From NCBI RefSeq assembly GCF_021233355.1, contig NZ_CP089507.1, positions 1,364,001 to 1,428,000 of the forward strand: DNA of 64,000 nt, in the 5' to 3' direction. Both the position numbers and the translations under genes were made by a program. Below, piece after piece: positions 45,839 through 57,400 of this stretch. The notes under the pieces were generated by a model, which worked only from the letters and a program-made list of their open reading frames with translations, did no database searches and had not been told where the DNA came from. Position 1 is the stretch's first letter; every line of letters starts with the position of its first letter. The DNA is from Luteimonas fraxinea. Lineage in GTDB: Bacteria; Pseudomonadota; Gammaproteobacteria; Xanthomonadales; Xanthomonadaceae.

Positions 45839-48433
45839 ATGATCCAGTCGCATCGCCCCGCACACCGTTCCTTCCATCGCGCATTGCTGCCCGCGATGCT
45901 CGCCGCGCTCGTCCTCGGCGCCTGCGCGCGCGACGACGCACCCGCAACCGCTGCCGCGCCCGCGCCTGGGGCGGCGAATGCTGCCGATCCCGCTGCGATC
46001 GATCCGGCCAACTGGCCCGAGACCGCATGGCCGCTGGCCGAGGATCCCGCGCTCGAGCAGAAGATCACCGAGCTGATGGCGACGATGACCGTCGAGGAGA
46101 AGGTCGGCCAGATCGTGCAAGGCGACATCGCCGACATCACCCCCGAAGACCTGCGCAAGTACCGGCTCGGTTCGATCCTCGCCGGTGGCAACTCTGATCC
46201 GGGCGGCCGTTATGACGCCGCGCCGGCCGAGTGGCTGAAGCTCGCCGATGCGTTCTGGGAAGCATCGATGGACACCGCCGGCGGCGGCAAGGCGATTCCG
46301 GTGATCTTCGGCATCGACGCCGTGCACGGCCAGAGCAACATCGTCGGCGCGACGCTGTTCCCGCACAACATCGGCTTGGGCGCGACGCGCAATGCCGAGC
46401 TGATGCGCGAGATCGGCCGCGTCACTGCGATCGAAACCCGCACCACCGGCATGGAGTGGGCGTTCGCGCCCACCGTCGCCGTGCCGCAGGACGATCGCTG
46501 GGGGCGCACCTACGAGGGCTATTCCGAATCGCCCGACATCGTCGCCGCGTTCGCGCCGGCAGTCGTCGAAGGCATGCAGGGCAAGGCCGGCTCACCGGAC
46601 TTCCTCGACGATCACCACGTGATGGTCTCGGTGAAGCACTACCTCGGCGACGGCGGCACCGCCGGCGGCAAGGACCAGGGCGAAACCGCGGTGACCGAAG
46701 CGCAGCTGCGCGACATCCACGGCGCGGGTTATCCGCCGGCGATCGCAGCCGGCGCGCAGGCAGTCATGGCCTCGTTCAACAGCGTGCACGGCCAGCGCAT
46801 GCACGGGCACAAGGCGTTGCTGACCGACGTTCTCAAGGACCGGATGAATTTCGGCGGCTTCGTGGTCGGCGATTGGAACGGCCACGGCCAGCTGCCGGGC
46901 TGCACCACCACCGACTGCGCGGCGACGTTCAACGCCGGTCTCGACATGGCGATGGCGCCCGACAGCTGGCGCGGTCTCTATGACAGCACCGTCAAGCACG
47001 TGCAGTCGGGCGAGCTCCCGATGGCGCGTCTCGACGATGCGGTGCGCCGCATCCTGCGGGTCAAGTTCCGCATGGGCCTGTTCGACGCGCCCAAGCCGTC
47101 GGAGCGCGCACTCGGCGGCAAGTTCGAACTGCTCGGTGCGCCGGAACATCGCGAGGTCGCACGCCGCGCGGTGCGCGAATCGCTGGTGCTGCTGAAGAAC
47201 GATGGCGTGCTGCCGCTGGCGCCGAATCAGCGCGTGCTCGTTGCCGGCGACGGCGCCGACGACATGGGCAAGCAGTCCGGCGGTTGGACGCTCAACTGGC
47301 AGGGCACCGGCACCAAGCGCGCGGACTATCCGAACGCGGACACCATCTGGGACGGCATCCGCACCCAGGTCACCGCGGCCGGCGGCACGGCGCATCTCGC
47401 GGTCGACGGCACGTACGGCCAGAAGCCGGACGTGGCGATCGTCGTGTTCGGCGAGGATCCGTACGCCGAGTTCCTCGGCGATCTGCCGAACCTGCTGTAC
47501 AAGCCCGGCGACGATGCCGATCTCGAACTGGTCAAGCGCCTGCGCGCCGAAGGCATTCCGGTGGTGTCGGTGTTCCTCAGCGGCCGCCCGCTGTGGGTGA
47601 ACCGCGAGATCAACGCGTCCAATGCTTTCGTCGCCGCATGGCTGCCGGGCTCCGAAGGTGCAGGCGTTGCCGACGTGCTGCTGCAGGGCGCGGACGGCAA
47701 GCCGCAGCACGACTTCAAGGGCAAGCTCAGCTTCTCGTGGCCGCGTCGCGGCAACCAGTACGTCAACAACGTCGGCATGGAGGGCTACGACCCGCTGTTC
47801 GCGTTCGGGCATGGCCTGACCTACGCCGACGACGGCAAGCTCGCCGCGCTGCCGGAAGACGCCGGCGTCAGTGCCGAGGACGGCAAGGACGCGGGCTACT
47901 TCGCCCGTGGCGTGCCCGGCCCGGGCCTGCGCCTGGTCGTGACCGGCGCCGATGGTCGCGGCGCCGACGTCCTGCATCCGCGCGTCGCCACGCCGGACGG
48001 CACGCTCACGCTCGCCGCTGTCGACTACCAGACCCAGGAAGGCGCGCGCCTGCTGACCTGGACCGGCAACGCGACTGCCGAACTGCTGTCGCACTCGCCG
48101 TCCGATCTGAGCCGCGAGACCAATGGCGATTCATTGCTGCTGGCGACGCTGCGCATCGATGCACTGCCGGCGTCGGGTGACACCGTGCTGTACGCGGGCT
48201 GCGGTGAAGGCTGCAAGGCCGAACTGCCGATCGGCCCGTGGCTGGCCACGCTGCCGCGCGGCGAATGGATCACCGCAGGCGTCCCGCTGAAGTGCCTGAC
48301 CGTCGCTGGCCTCGACGCCACCCGCGTCAGCACGCCGTTCGCGATCCGTGCGCCGTCCGGCCTGACGCTGGGCTTGGCCGACATCCGCATCGGCACCGAA
48401 GCGACGCACAAGCTCGACTGCAAGACGCAATAA
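45839..48433 (+). CDS. GH3 beta-glucosidase/exo-glucanase lipoprotein
   Basis: The 864-residue enzyme has a lipobox (LVLGAC, Cys near 30) and the two-domain GH3 core: TVEEKVGQIVQGDI, HHVMVSVKHYLGDGGT, and the nucleophile Asp345 in GFVVGDWNGHG. Then comes the second domain, with KNDGVLPL, and a further beta-rich C-terminal module from about residue 690. The arrangement resembles periplasmic exo-1,3/1,4-beta-glucanases (Pseudoalteromonas ExoP type) that release glucose. A beta-glucosidase does not belong to the alpha-mannan pathway, so the island may act on more than one glycan, or the repressor may serve two substrates. It starts 34-71 bases after a lacI2-type operator in its 5' region. Confidence 0.92.
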   Translation: MIQSHRPAHRSFHRALLPAMLAALVLGACARDDAPATAAAPAPGAANAADPAAIDPANWPETAWPLAEDPALEQKITELMATMTVEEKVGQIVQGDIADITPEDLRKYRLGSILAGGNSDPGGRYDAAPAEWLKLADAFWEASMDTAGGGKAIPVIFGIDAVHGQSNIVGATLFPHNIGLGATRNAELMREIGRVTAIETRTTGMEWAFAPTVAVPQDDRWGRTYEGYSESPDIVAAFAPAVVEGMQGKAGSPDFLDDHHVMVSVKHYLGDGGTAGGKDQGETAVTEAQLRDIHGAGYPPAIAAGAQAVMASFNSVHGQRMHGHKALLTDVLKDRMNFGGFVVGDWNGHGQLPGCTTTDCAATFNAGLDMAMAPDSWRGLYDSTVKHVQSGELPMARLDDAVRRILRVKFRMGLFDAPKPSERALGGKFELLGAPEHREVARRAVRESLVLLKNDGVLPLAPNQRVLVAGDGADDMGKQSGGWTLNWQGTGTKRADYPNADTIWDGIRTQVTAAGGTAHLAVDGTYGQKPDVAIVVFGEDPYAEFLGDLPNLLYKPGDDADLELVKRLRAEGIPVVSVFLSGRPLWVNREINASNAFVAAWLPGSEGAGVADVLLQGADGKPQHDFKGKLSFSWPRRGNQYVNNVGMEGYDPLFAFGHGLTYADDGKLAALPEDAGVSAEDGKDAGYFARGVPGPGLRLVVTGADGRGADVLHPRVATPDGTLTLAAVDYQTQEGARLLTWTGNATAELLSHSPSDLSRETNGDSLLLATLRIDALPASGDTVLYAGCGEGCKAELPIGPWLATLPRGEWITAGVPLKCLTVAGLDATRVSTPFAIRAPSGLTLGLADIRIGTEATHKLDCKTQ

Positions 48434-48453
48434 GCGCTGAAGCGATCCACTCT

Positions 48454-48607
48454 TTCCCCCGCTCGCGGGGGAAGGCTGGGATGGAGGCAAACGATCCGCT
48501 CGCCGGAAAACCTGGCTCGCAAGCAGACAAAAAGCCGCCTGGATCCTGCACCGAGTTTGCATCAGCGCTTGCCCCCACCCAACCCTCCCCCGCTGGCGGG
48601 GGAGGGC
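48454..48607. repeat. Inverted pair of GC-rich REP elements
   Basis: Two copies of one sequence face each other. The left (48454-48490) has a CCCCCGCTCGCGGGGG palindrome followed by AAGGCTGGGATGGAGGCAA. The right (48569-48607) read on the other strand has a CCCCCGCCAGCGGGGG palindrome followed by AGGGTTGGGTGGGGGCAA. About 80 bases separate them. Such bipartite palindromes fit the REPIN class of non-autonomous repeats. It occupies the 325-base gap between GH3 and the GST gene. Confidence 0.7.
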
Positions 48608-48620
48608 TTCGTTCCCCACC

Positions 48621-48644
48621 GACGCCGCCTCTCCAGGCGGCGTC
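48621..48644. terminator. Perfect hairpin after the REP pair
   Basis: GACGCCGCCT, loop CTCC and AGGCGGCGTC form a perfect ten-pair stem between GH3 and the GST gene. No U run follows, so its role as a terminator for GH3 is only possible. Confidence 0.4.
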
Positions 48645-48758
48645 GTCGTATCCACGTCCCAAGCCCCACCATCGCAACGCAGCGTGCGCTCCGTATCCAC
48701 GCCGCCCTACAGGCGCGCGCCTAGACTCGATGCACCTGTCCCGCGGAGCGTCATCCCC

Positions 48759-49454
48759 ATGATCGATTTCCACTACTGGCCCACCCCCAACGGCCACAAG
48801 GTCACCCTGTTTCTCGAAGAAGCCGGCCTCGACTACACGATCCACCCGGTCAACATCGGCAAGGGCGACCAGTTCAAGCCCGAGTACCTCGCGTTCTCGC
48901 CGAACAACAAGATGCCGGCGATCATCGACCGCGCACCGGCCGACGGCGGTGAGCCGCAGTCCGTGTTCGAGTCCGGCGCGATCCTGCTGTATCTGGCGGA
49001 GAAGTCCGGACAGTTTCTGTCGACCGATCCGCGCGCGCGCATCGAGACACTGGAATGGCTGTTCTGGCAGATGGCCGGCCTCGGCCCGATGACCGGCCAG
49101 TACGGCCACTTCAACGTCTACGCGCCGGAGAAGATTCCGTACGCGATCGACCGCTACACCAACGAGGCCAACCGCCTGCTGCAGGTGCTCGACACGCACC
49201 TGAAGGGTCGCGACTTCATCGCCGGCGACGCGTATTCGATCGCCGACATGGCGACGTATCCGTGGATTGGCGTCTACGACAAGGCGCCGATCGACATGAC
49301 CCCGTATCCCGAAGTCCAGCGCTGGCACGCCGCGATCAAGGCACGCCCGGCTACGGAGCGCGCGTATGCGCGAGCGAAAGATGTGAATCCCGACGCCGGC
49401 AAGACAATGAGCGACGAGGAAAAGAAGCTGTTGTTCGGGCAGGGCCGTCGCTGA
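48759..49454 (+). CDS. YfcG/YghU-type glutathione S-transferase
   Basis: The 231-residue protein has the thioredoxin-fold half with TPNGHKVTLFLEEAGLDYTIHPVNIGKGDQFKPEYLAFSPNNKMPAIID and the following helical domain. TPN in place of Ser/Tyr catalytic residues and the KGDQFKPEYL and NNKMPAI blocks mark the Ure2p-like group represented by E. coli YfcG and YghU, which act mainly as glutathione-dependent disulfide reductases or peroxidases. ATG 48759 gives MIDFHYWPTPNGHK as in relatives. TAGACT (48722-48727) is a possible -10 box. It stands alone between two REP-type elements. Confidence 0.9.
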   Translation: MIDFHYWPTPNGHKVTLFLEEAGLDYTIHPVNIGKGDQFKPEYLAFSPNNKMPAIIDRAPADGGEPQSVFESGAILLYLAEKSGQFLSTDPRARIETLEWLFWQMAGLGPMTGQYGHFNVYAPEKIPYAIDRYTNEANRLLQVLDTHLKGRDFIAGDAYSIADMATYPWIGVYDKAPIDMTPYPEVQRWHAAIKARPATERAYARAKDVNPDAGKTMSDEEKKLLFGQGRR

Positions 49455-49482
49455 GGCAACGCTGATCAAGGCTGCTTTTGCT

Positions 49483-52040
<2,558 letters not shown>

Positions 52041-52062
52041 CCGCACACGCCTGAGCACACGC

Positions 52063-52566
52063 ATGTCCACGATTCCGCCCCCATTGCCGCCGCGTCCCGC
52101 GCCTGTGCCGCCACCGCCGCGTGGCTGGTGGCAGCGCAACTGGAAGTGGGCGTTGCCGGTCGTCGTGGTCACGTTCGTCGCACTGGTGGCGGCGTTCGTC
52201 GCGATGATGCTGTTCGCGATCCGCGGTTCGATGATGCGCTCGGATGTCTACGCCGATGCACTGGCACGCGCCCGCGCGCATCCGGAACTCGTCGCGACGA
52301 TCGGCACGCCGATCACGCCCGGCTTCATGCCGATGGGCTCGGTCAGCACCTCGAGCGAGGACGGCGGCTCGGGCCGGGCTGACCTGGTGATCGGCATCGA
52401 AGGCCCGCGCGGCGAAGGTCGCCTCATCGCGACTGCCGACCGTCGGTTGGGTGCGTGGACCTGGGAGTCGCTGCTGTACGTGCCGGGCGACAACGATCTG
52501 GAGCAGATCATCCGGATTGCCGAAGCAGATACGCCGGTCGAACACCACGCACTGCCGGCGCCGTGA
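52063..52566 (+). CDS. Coa1/Tim21-like single-pass membrane protein
   Basis: The 167-residue protein starts with a proline-rich cytoplasmic tail (PPPLPPRPAPVPPPPRGWW). One membrane helix (about 33-58) follows, then a periplasmic domain RSDVYADALARARAHPELVATIGTPI with ITPG...GSVS and a strand-rich core ending WTWESLLYV. The pattern, including the TIGTPI loop, fits the Coa1 family, named for a mitochondrial cytochrome oxidase assembly factor. Bacterial members are uncharacterised. A role in oxidase assembly is therefore a name, not evidence. It lies 22 bases behind the DPP4 gene and 68 bases before the DUF885 gene. Confidence 0.7.
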   Translation: MSTIPPPLPPRPAPVPPPPRGWWQRNWKWALPVVVVTFVALVAAFVAMMLFAIRGSMMRSDVYADALARARAHPELVATIGTPITPGFMPMGSVSTSSEDGGSGRADLVIGIEGPRGEGRLIATADRRLGAWTWESLLYVPGDNDLEQIIRIAEADTPVEHHALPAP

Positions 52567-52634
52567 CCTCCGGCCATTGCCGGCACGCACGCGAGCGCCT
52601 ACGGTCGGCGTTCGTCCTTGCCGCTGGTGCTGCC

Positions 52635-54431
52635 ATGAAACCGCTTGTTCTCGCGATCGCCCTGTCCCTCGCCGCGCCGCTCACGGCCCTCGCCCACACC
52701 GATGACGCCAAGGCCGCCGTCGCCGCGTCGCAGACCGCATCGCCGGCCTGGGTCACGCGCAGCAACGAACTCTCGCAGATCCTGATCGACGCCCAAGCGC
52801 CGTTCCAGCCCGAATTCGCCGGTTTCTTCGGCGTGCCCGGCTACGACGACCAGGTCGCCGACTTCGGTCCCGACAATGCCGCGCGCTACCGCGCGTCGCT
52901 CGCCGGCGCGCGTACGAAGCTGCAGACCCAGCTCGAACTCGAGCGCGATGCCAACGTGCGCCAGGACCTGCAGATCCTTCTGACCAGCATCGATCAGAGC
53001 ATCGAAGGCAGCACGCTCAACGAGAAGTACCTGCTGCCGTGGTCGGATGCCCCGCAGCAGATCTTCGGCGGCATCAACGATCTGCTGTCGGCGCAGACGC
53101 CGCCCGAACGCCGGGCCAAGGCGATCGACCGTCTCAAGCGCTACACCGGCCTGACCGAAGGCAGCCCGCCGATCACCGAGCTCGCACGGGCGCGCTACGA
53201 AGAACGCCTGTCGAATCCCGAACTGCTGCAGCCGGCGAAGCTCGAAGTGCAACGCGCACTCGACGGCACCGACACCTACATCGCCGGCATCCGCAAGCTG
53301 TTCGAGGAATACAAGGTCGAAGGTGCGGAGGAAGCGCTGGACGCGGCCGCGAAGCAGATCACCGACTACGCCACGTGGACCCGCACGACCGTGCTGCCGA
53401 AGGCGCGCGAAGACACGCGCCTGCCGCCCGAGCTCTATGCGTTCGGGCTCAAGCAGTACGGCACCGATGTCGACCCGCAGCTGCTGATGCAGCGCGCGCA
53501 GCTGGCCTTCATGGAAATCCGCGCGCAGATGCAGCAGCTCGCGCCGCTGGTCGCCAAGGAAAAGGGCATCGACGCGACCGACTATCGCGAGGTGATCGCC
53601 GCGCTCAAGCGCGACACGATTCCCAATGCGCGTCTGGAAGCGAGCTATCGCGAAGTGATCGACGCGATCGATCCGATCATCGAACGCGAGAACATCGTCG
53701 ACGTGCCCCAGCGTGAGATGCAGATGCGATTGGGTTCGGACGCCGAATCGGCCGCGCAGCCCGCGCCGCATTTCCGCCCGGCGCCACTGGTCGGCAATAC
53801 CGGTCAGCAGGGCACGTTCGTGCTGCCGGTCGGCAACCCCGGCGGCACCGGCGACGACGCGGCCTATGACGATTTCAACTTCGACGCCGTGCGCTGGACG
53901 CTGTCCGCGCACGAAGGCCGCCCCGGCCACGAGCTGCAGTTCACCGCGATGGTCGAACGCGGCGTGTCACTGGCGCGTTCGATGTTCGCGTTCAACTCGG
54001 TCAACGTCGAAGGCTGGGCGCTGTATGCCGAAGCCGAACTGGTGCCCTACGAGCCACTCGACGGCCAGCTGATCGCGCTGCAGTTCCGCCTGCTGCGCGC
54101 CGCCCGCGCGATGCTCGACCCGATGCTCAACCTCGGCACCATCGACCGCGAACGCGCCGGTCGCGTGCTGACCGAAGAAGTGATGCTGTCGCCGGCGATG
54201 GCGCGCCAGGAACTGGACCGCTACACCTTCAACGCACCGGGCCAGGCCACGAGCTACTTCTACGGCTACACCCGCATCCTCGAACTGCGCATGCGCACCG
54301 AACTGGCGCTGGGCGCGAAGTTCGACCGCCGCGCGTTCAACAACTTCCTGCTCGACCAGGGCCTGCTGCCGCCGGACCAGCTGGCCGAAGCGGTGGAGAC
54401 GGTGTTCATCCCGGCACAGCAGCGCCGTTGA
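52635..54431 (+). CDS. Secreted DUF885 metallopeptidase-like protein
   Basis: The 598-residue protein has a signal peptide (cut at LTALA-HTDD) and a largely helical body with the DUF885 zinc motif HEGRPGHELQ (His426, His431), followed downstream by NVEGWALYAEAEL and TEEVMLSPAMARQELDRYTF. DUF885 proteins are related to gluzincin peptidases. They carry a modified HExxH, here HEGRPGH, and are probably carboxypeptidase-like or oligopeptidase-like enzymes of the periplasm. Its closest neighbours upstream (DPP4, Coa1) run in the same direction. The stop is 20 bases from the convergent macroglobulin gene's stop, with a shared hairpin between them. Confidence 0.85.
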   Translation: MKPLVLAIALSLAAPLTALAHTDDAKAAVAASQTASPAWVTRSNELSQILIDAQAPFQPEFAGFFGVPGYDDQVADFGPDNAARYRASLAGARTKLQTQLELERDANVRQDLQILLTSIDQSIEGSTLNEKYLLPWSDAPQQIFGGINDLLSAQTPPERRAKAIDRLKRYTGLTEGSPPITELARARYEERLSNPELLQPAKLEVQRALDGTDTYIAGIRKLFEEYKVEGAEEALDAAAKQITDYATWTRTTVLPKAREDTRLPPELYAFGLKQYGTDVDPQLLMQRAQLAFMEIRAQMQQLAPLVAKEKGIDATDYREVIAALKRDTIPNARLEASYREVIDAIDPIIERENIVDVPQREMQMRLGSDAESAAQPAPHFRPAPLVGNTGQQGTFVLPVGNPGGTGDDAAYDDFNFDAVRWTLSAHEGRPGHELQFTAMVERGVSLARSMFAFNSVNVEGWALYAEAELVPYEPLDGQLIALQFRLLRAARAMLDPMLNLGTIDRERAGRVLTEEVMLSPAMARQELDRYTFNAPGQATSYFYGYTRILELRMRTELALGAKFDRRAFNNFLLDQGLLPPDQLAEAVETVFIPAQQRR

Positions 54432-54438
54432 TGACCCG

Positions 54439-54466
54439 GGACGCGGGGCCTCAGGGCCCCGCGTCC
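54439..54466. terminator. Bidirectional hairpin between convergent genes
   Basis: A perfect twelve-pair stem (GGACGCGGGGCC / GGCCCCGCGTCC) with loop TCAG separates the DUF885 and macroglobulin genes. The loop contains the macroglobulin stop codon, so the last four codons of that gene form one arm. No U run is seen, so termination may rely on the stem alone or on Rho. Confidence 0.5.
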
Positions 54467-57400
54467 ACGACCACGCGAAGCGCGGCAGTGCGTGCGTTGC
54501 TGGCGCCGCCGTACATCAGTTCGGCGGTGGCCGGCGCGGCGAGATAGTCGCCGCCGTTGCCGGCGCGCAGGAAGTAGTGCAGCGCGTGCGTGCCCGCCGG
54601 CAGACGTTCGGCATAGAAACGCGGCAACCGCGGATCGAGGCGGCGCGTCGCGAACCAGGCACTGCCGGTGTCGGACACCTGTTGCAGATCGAGTCCCGCC
54701 GTCGCACCCAGTGCGAGATGGGTCGGCCGCAGTCCGCCCGGCGCCGCATCAGTGACGGCAACGAAATAGCGTGGCGCACTGGTGCGCACAGTCAGGGTGA
54801 CGCGCAGCCAGTCGCCTTCACGCACGCTGGCCCCCTCGACCGGCGTCCATGCACCGTCGCGCAATACCGCGTACTGGCGCTCGATCGAGAAGCCGACCGC
54901 CGACGCGCGGGCCTGACGTGCGTCCTCGTCGAACGCGATCTCGGCGATGTAACCGGCCGGTGCATCGCCCGAGGACCGGTTGGCGATCGCGAGCCGTCCA
55001 TCCGCCGGCAGGGCGTCCTGCGTTTCCGCCTGTACGTCACCGGGCGCGACGGTCAGCACACGCTCGGCCGACGTACCGGGCTGCAGTGCGGCGGACACCG
55101 TACCGGTGCCCGGCAGCGCCACATCGCGCAGTGCAAGCAGACAGATCGCACCGCTCTGCGTATCGACCGACGGCGTGCCACCGGCATACAGGTCGCCGAG
55201 GCCCGCGATCAATGCGCGACGCTCGCCGGCATACGCCGTATCGCCACGTAGAAGGTCGATCAGCGCGCACTGCTCGCGCAGCGGCGAACCCATCCAACGG
55301 GTGGCATCGCCAGCGGCACGCAAGGTCCGCACCGGACCCTGTGCAGGCGCCTCCTGCAGCAGGCGCGCGAGTGCGTCATCGGCCGACGCGTGCTTCGCGT
55401 GCCGCATGCCCGACGCCAGGGCGATGCGTGCAGGCATCGCGAGCGAGTCCCAGCGCGCGAACGCGTCCTCGAACAGATCCGCCGGCGCGTCATGGAACAT
55501 GCCGACTGCAAATGCACGTTCGTTGGCCGCGATGGCGTCGGCGTCCTTCGGCAAAGGGATACGTGCGCGCTCGGCGAGGAAATTTCGGGCACGCTGGTCG
55601 ATGCCGGCGTCGACCGGATGGCCCAGTCGGCGCAGTTCGTCGAACGCGCGGACCGTCCACGCGGTCAGCGCGAACTGCGCGCGGGCGCCGGCATACATCG
55701 CCTCTTCGCCGTCGGCGAAGAAACGGACATCGCCGCTGCGATTCTGGAACACGGCGGCGTTGTCGAGCGCTTCGCGCACCGCTGCTTCGGCACCGGGCCA
55801 GTCGGCGGTGTCGTCGCGTTCGATCGCGAGTGCGGCCGCGATGGCGCGGCTGAGGATCTGTTCCCAGCAGCGATGACGGTAGTCGCGCATGTCGCCGGTC
55901 CAGCGCGAGACGAGGCCGGCGACGCCGTGCTGCAGGGTGACGTGCAGATGCGCGTTGCTCGCGCTGTCCGGCAGTTGCGGCAGCGCCAGCGAGACCGGCG
56001 CATCGCCGAGCCAGCCGGCCTGCAGCCGGCGGCCGCGGATCGTGGGCGGCGCGACTTCAATCGTCGCCGCGACTGCATCGCTGCCGGCGTCCGCCTCGGC
56101 CATTGCGAGCACCTGCAGCGTGCCAGGCACCGCAGGCTCGATGGCGGTCGCGATGCTGGTCTGTCCACGCGGCGACAGCGTCACCGACTGCACGTCGCGC
56201 ACCGGCGGATCGAGGCCTTCGATCTGCAACGTCCCCTGCACGTCCGCCGGCGCGTCGCCCGACTGGCGCAGGTTCGCGGCCAGGCGCGCGCGGTCTCCGG
56301 GATACAGCCGCACCGGCGTTTGCAGGCGCACTTCGATCGGCAGTCCTGTTTCCAGCGTCGCTTCGGCGACGCGGAAGTCATCGTCGGCGTCGCTGCTCCA
56401 CGCAATCGCGCGCCAGCGGGTCAGATTGTCGGGCAGCGTCAGCGGCACCTCGCGGGTTTCGCCGGGTGCCAGCCGCACGCGCGGCAGCCACAGTGCCGCG
56501 TCTGCGAAATGCGAACGGACGCGGGCACTCGCCTGCAGTGCGCGATCCATGTCGCTGTCACGCGCCTCATCAATATCGAGATCACGGCGACCGCTGCCTG
56601 CCTCGGCGACGGCATCGGCGAGACGGCTGCCGGTCACCACGATCTGATCGAGACTCGACGGCATCGGATCCACGCTAGCACCGATGTCCATGCTCGGGGT
56701 GGGTGCGGGCGGCGACGGGGGCGCAGGCGTATCCATCGGGCTTGCATCATCGAACACGACCGGCGGCGACTCGGGTGGCGGAGGCACAGCAGCGCCGCCA
56801 TCCGTCGTCGCGGTGCCGTCTCCGGCGGCCGTCCACGGCAGGCGAACTTCCCAGCGGCCGGACCGCCGCCACTGCGAGAAGCCCGCGGTGGCCGGCATCG
56901 CCTGGTACTGGCGTCCGCCCAGCCATGCATAGCCCGCCGGATCCGAGTAAGCGAGAAACGGCGCTGCAAGCGCGCGCAGCGCATCGTCGACCACGGTCAG
57001 GGTGACCTCGCGCGGGCGGGGGCCGGCGTTGTGCAGGCGCACCACGTGGCGCGCGCCGGGCGACGCCTGGCCGACATCGAATGCGACCGTGACCGCTGCG
57101 TCCGAAGCATCCTCCACGGGTATCGGTACGTCGGCGCGCAGCGACGTCACGTCCGGAGCATCGCGGATGCCGCCAACGACCTCGGGCGGCGATGCATCGC
57201 GCACGAACGCATGCAGCACGGGTGTCCCGCGCCAGGCGCGCGACGTGGGCAGGGTGAGCTGTGCGGGCGTGCTGCCGAGAGTCTCGACCCGATGCGTCAG
57301 CAGCGTGTCGTCGCCGGCCGCGAACACCAGCAGGGCGCGGGCACGTGCGTGCGGCTGGCGCAGAACGAAACGGGCCGCGTCGCCTGCGGTCGACACGGGC

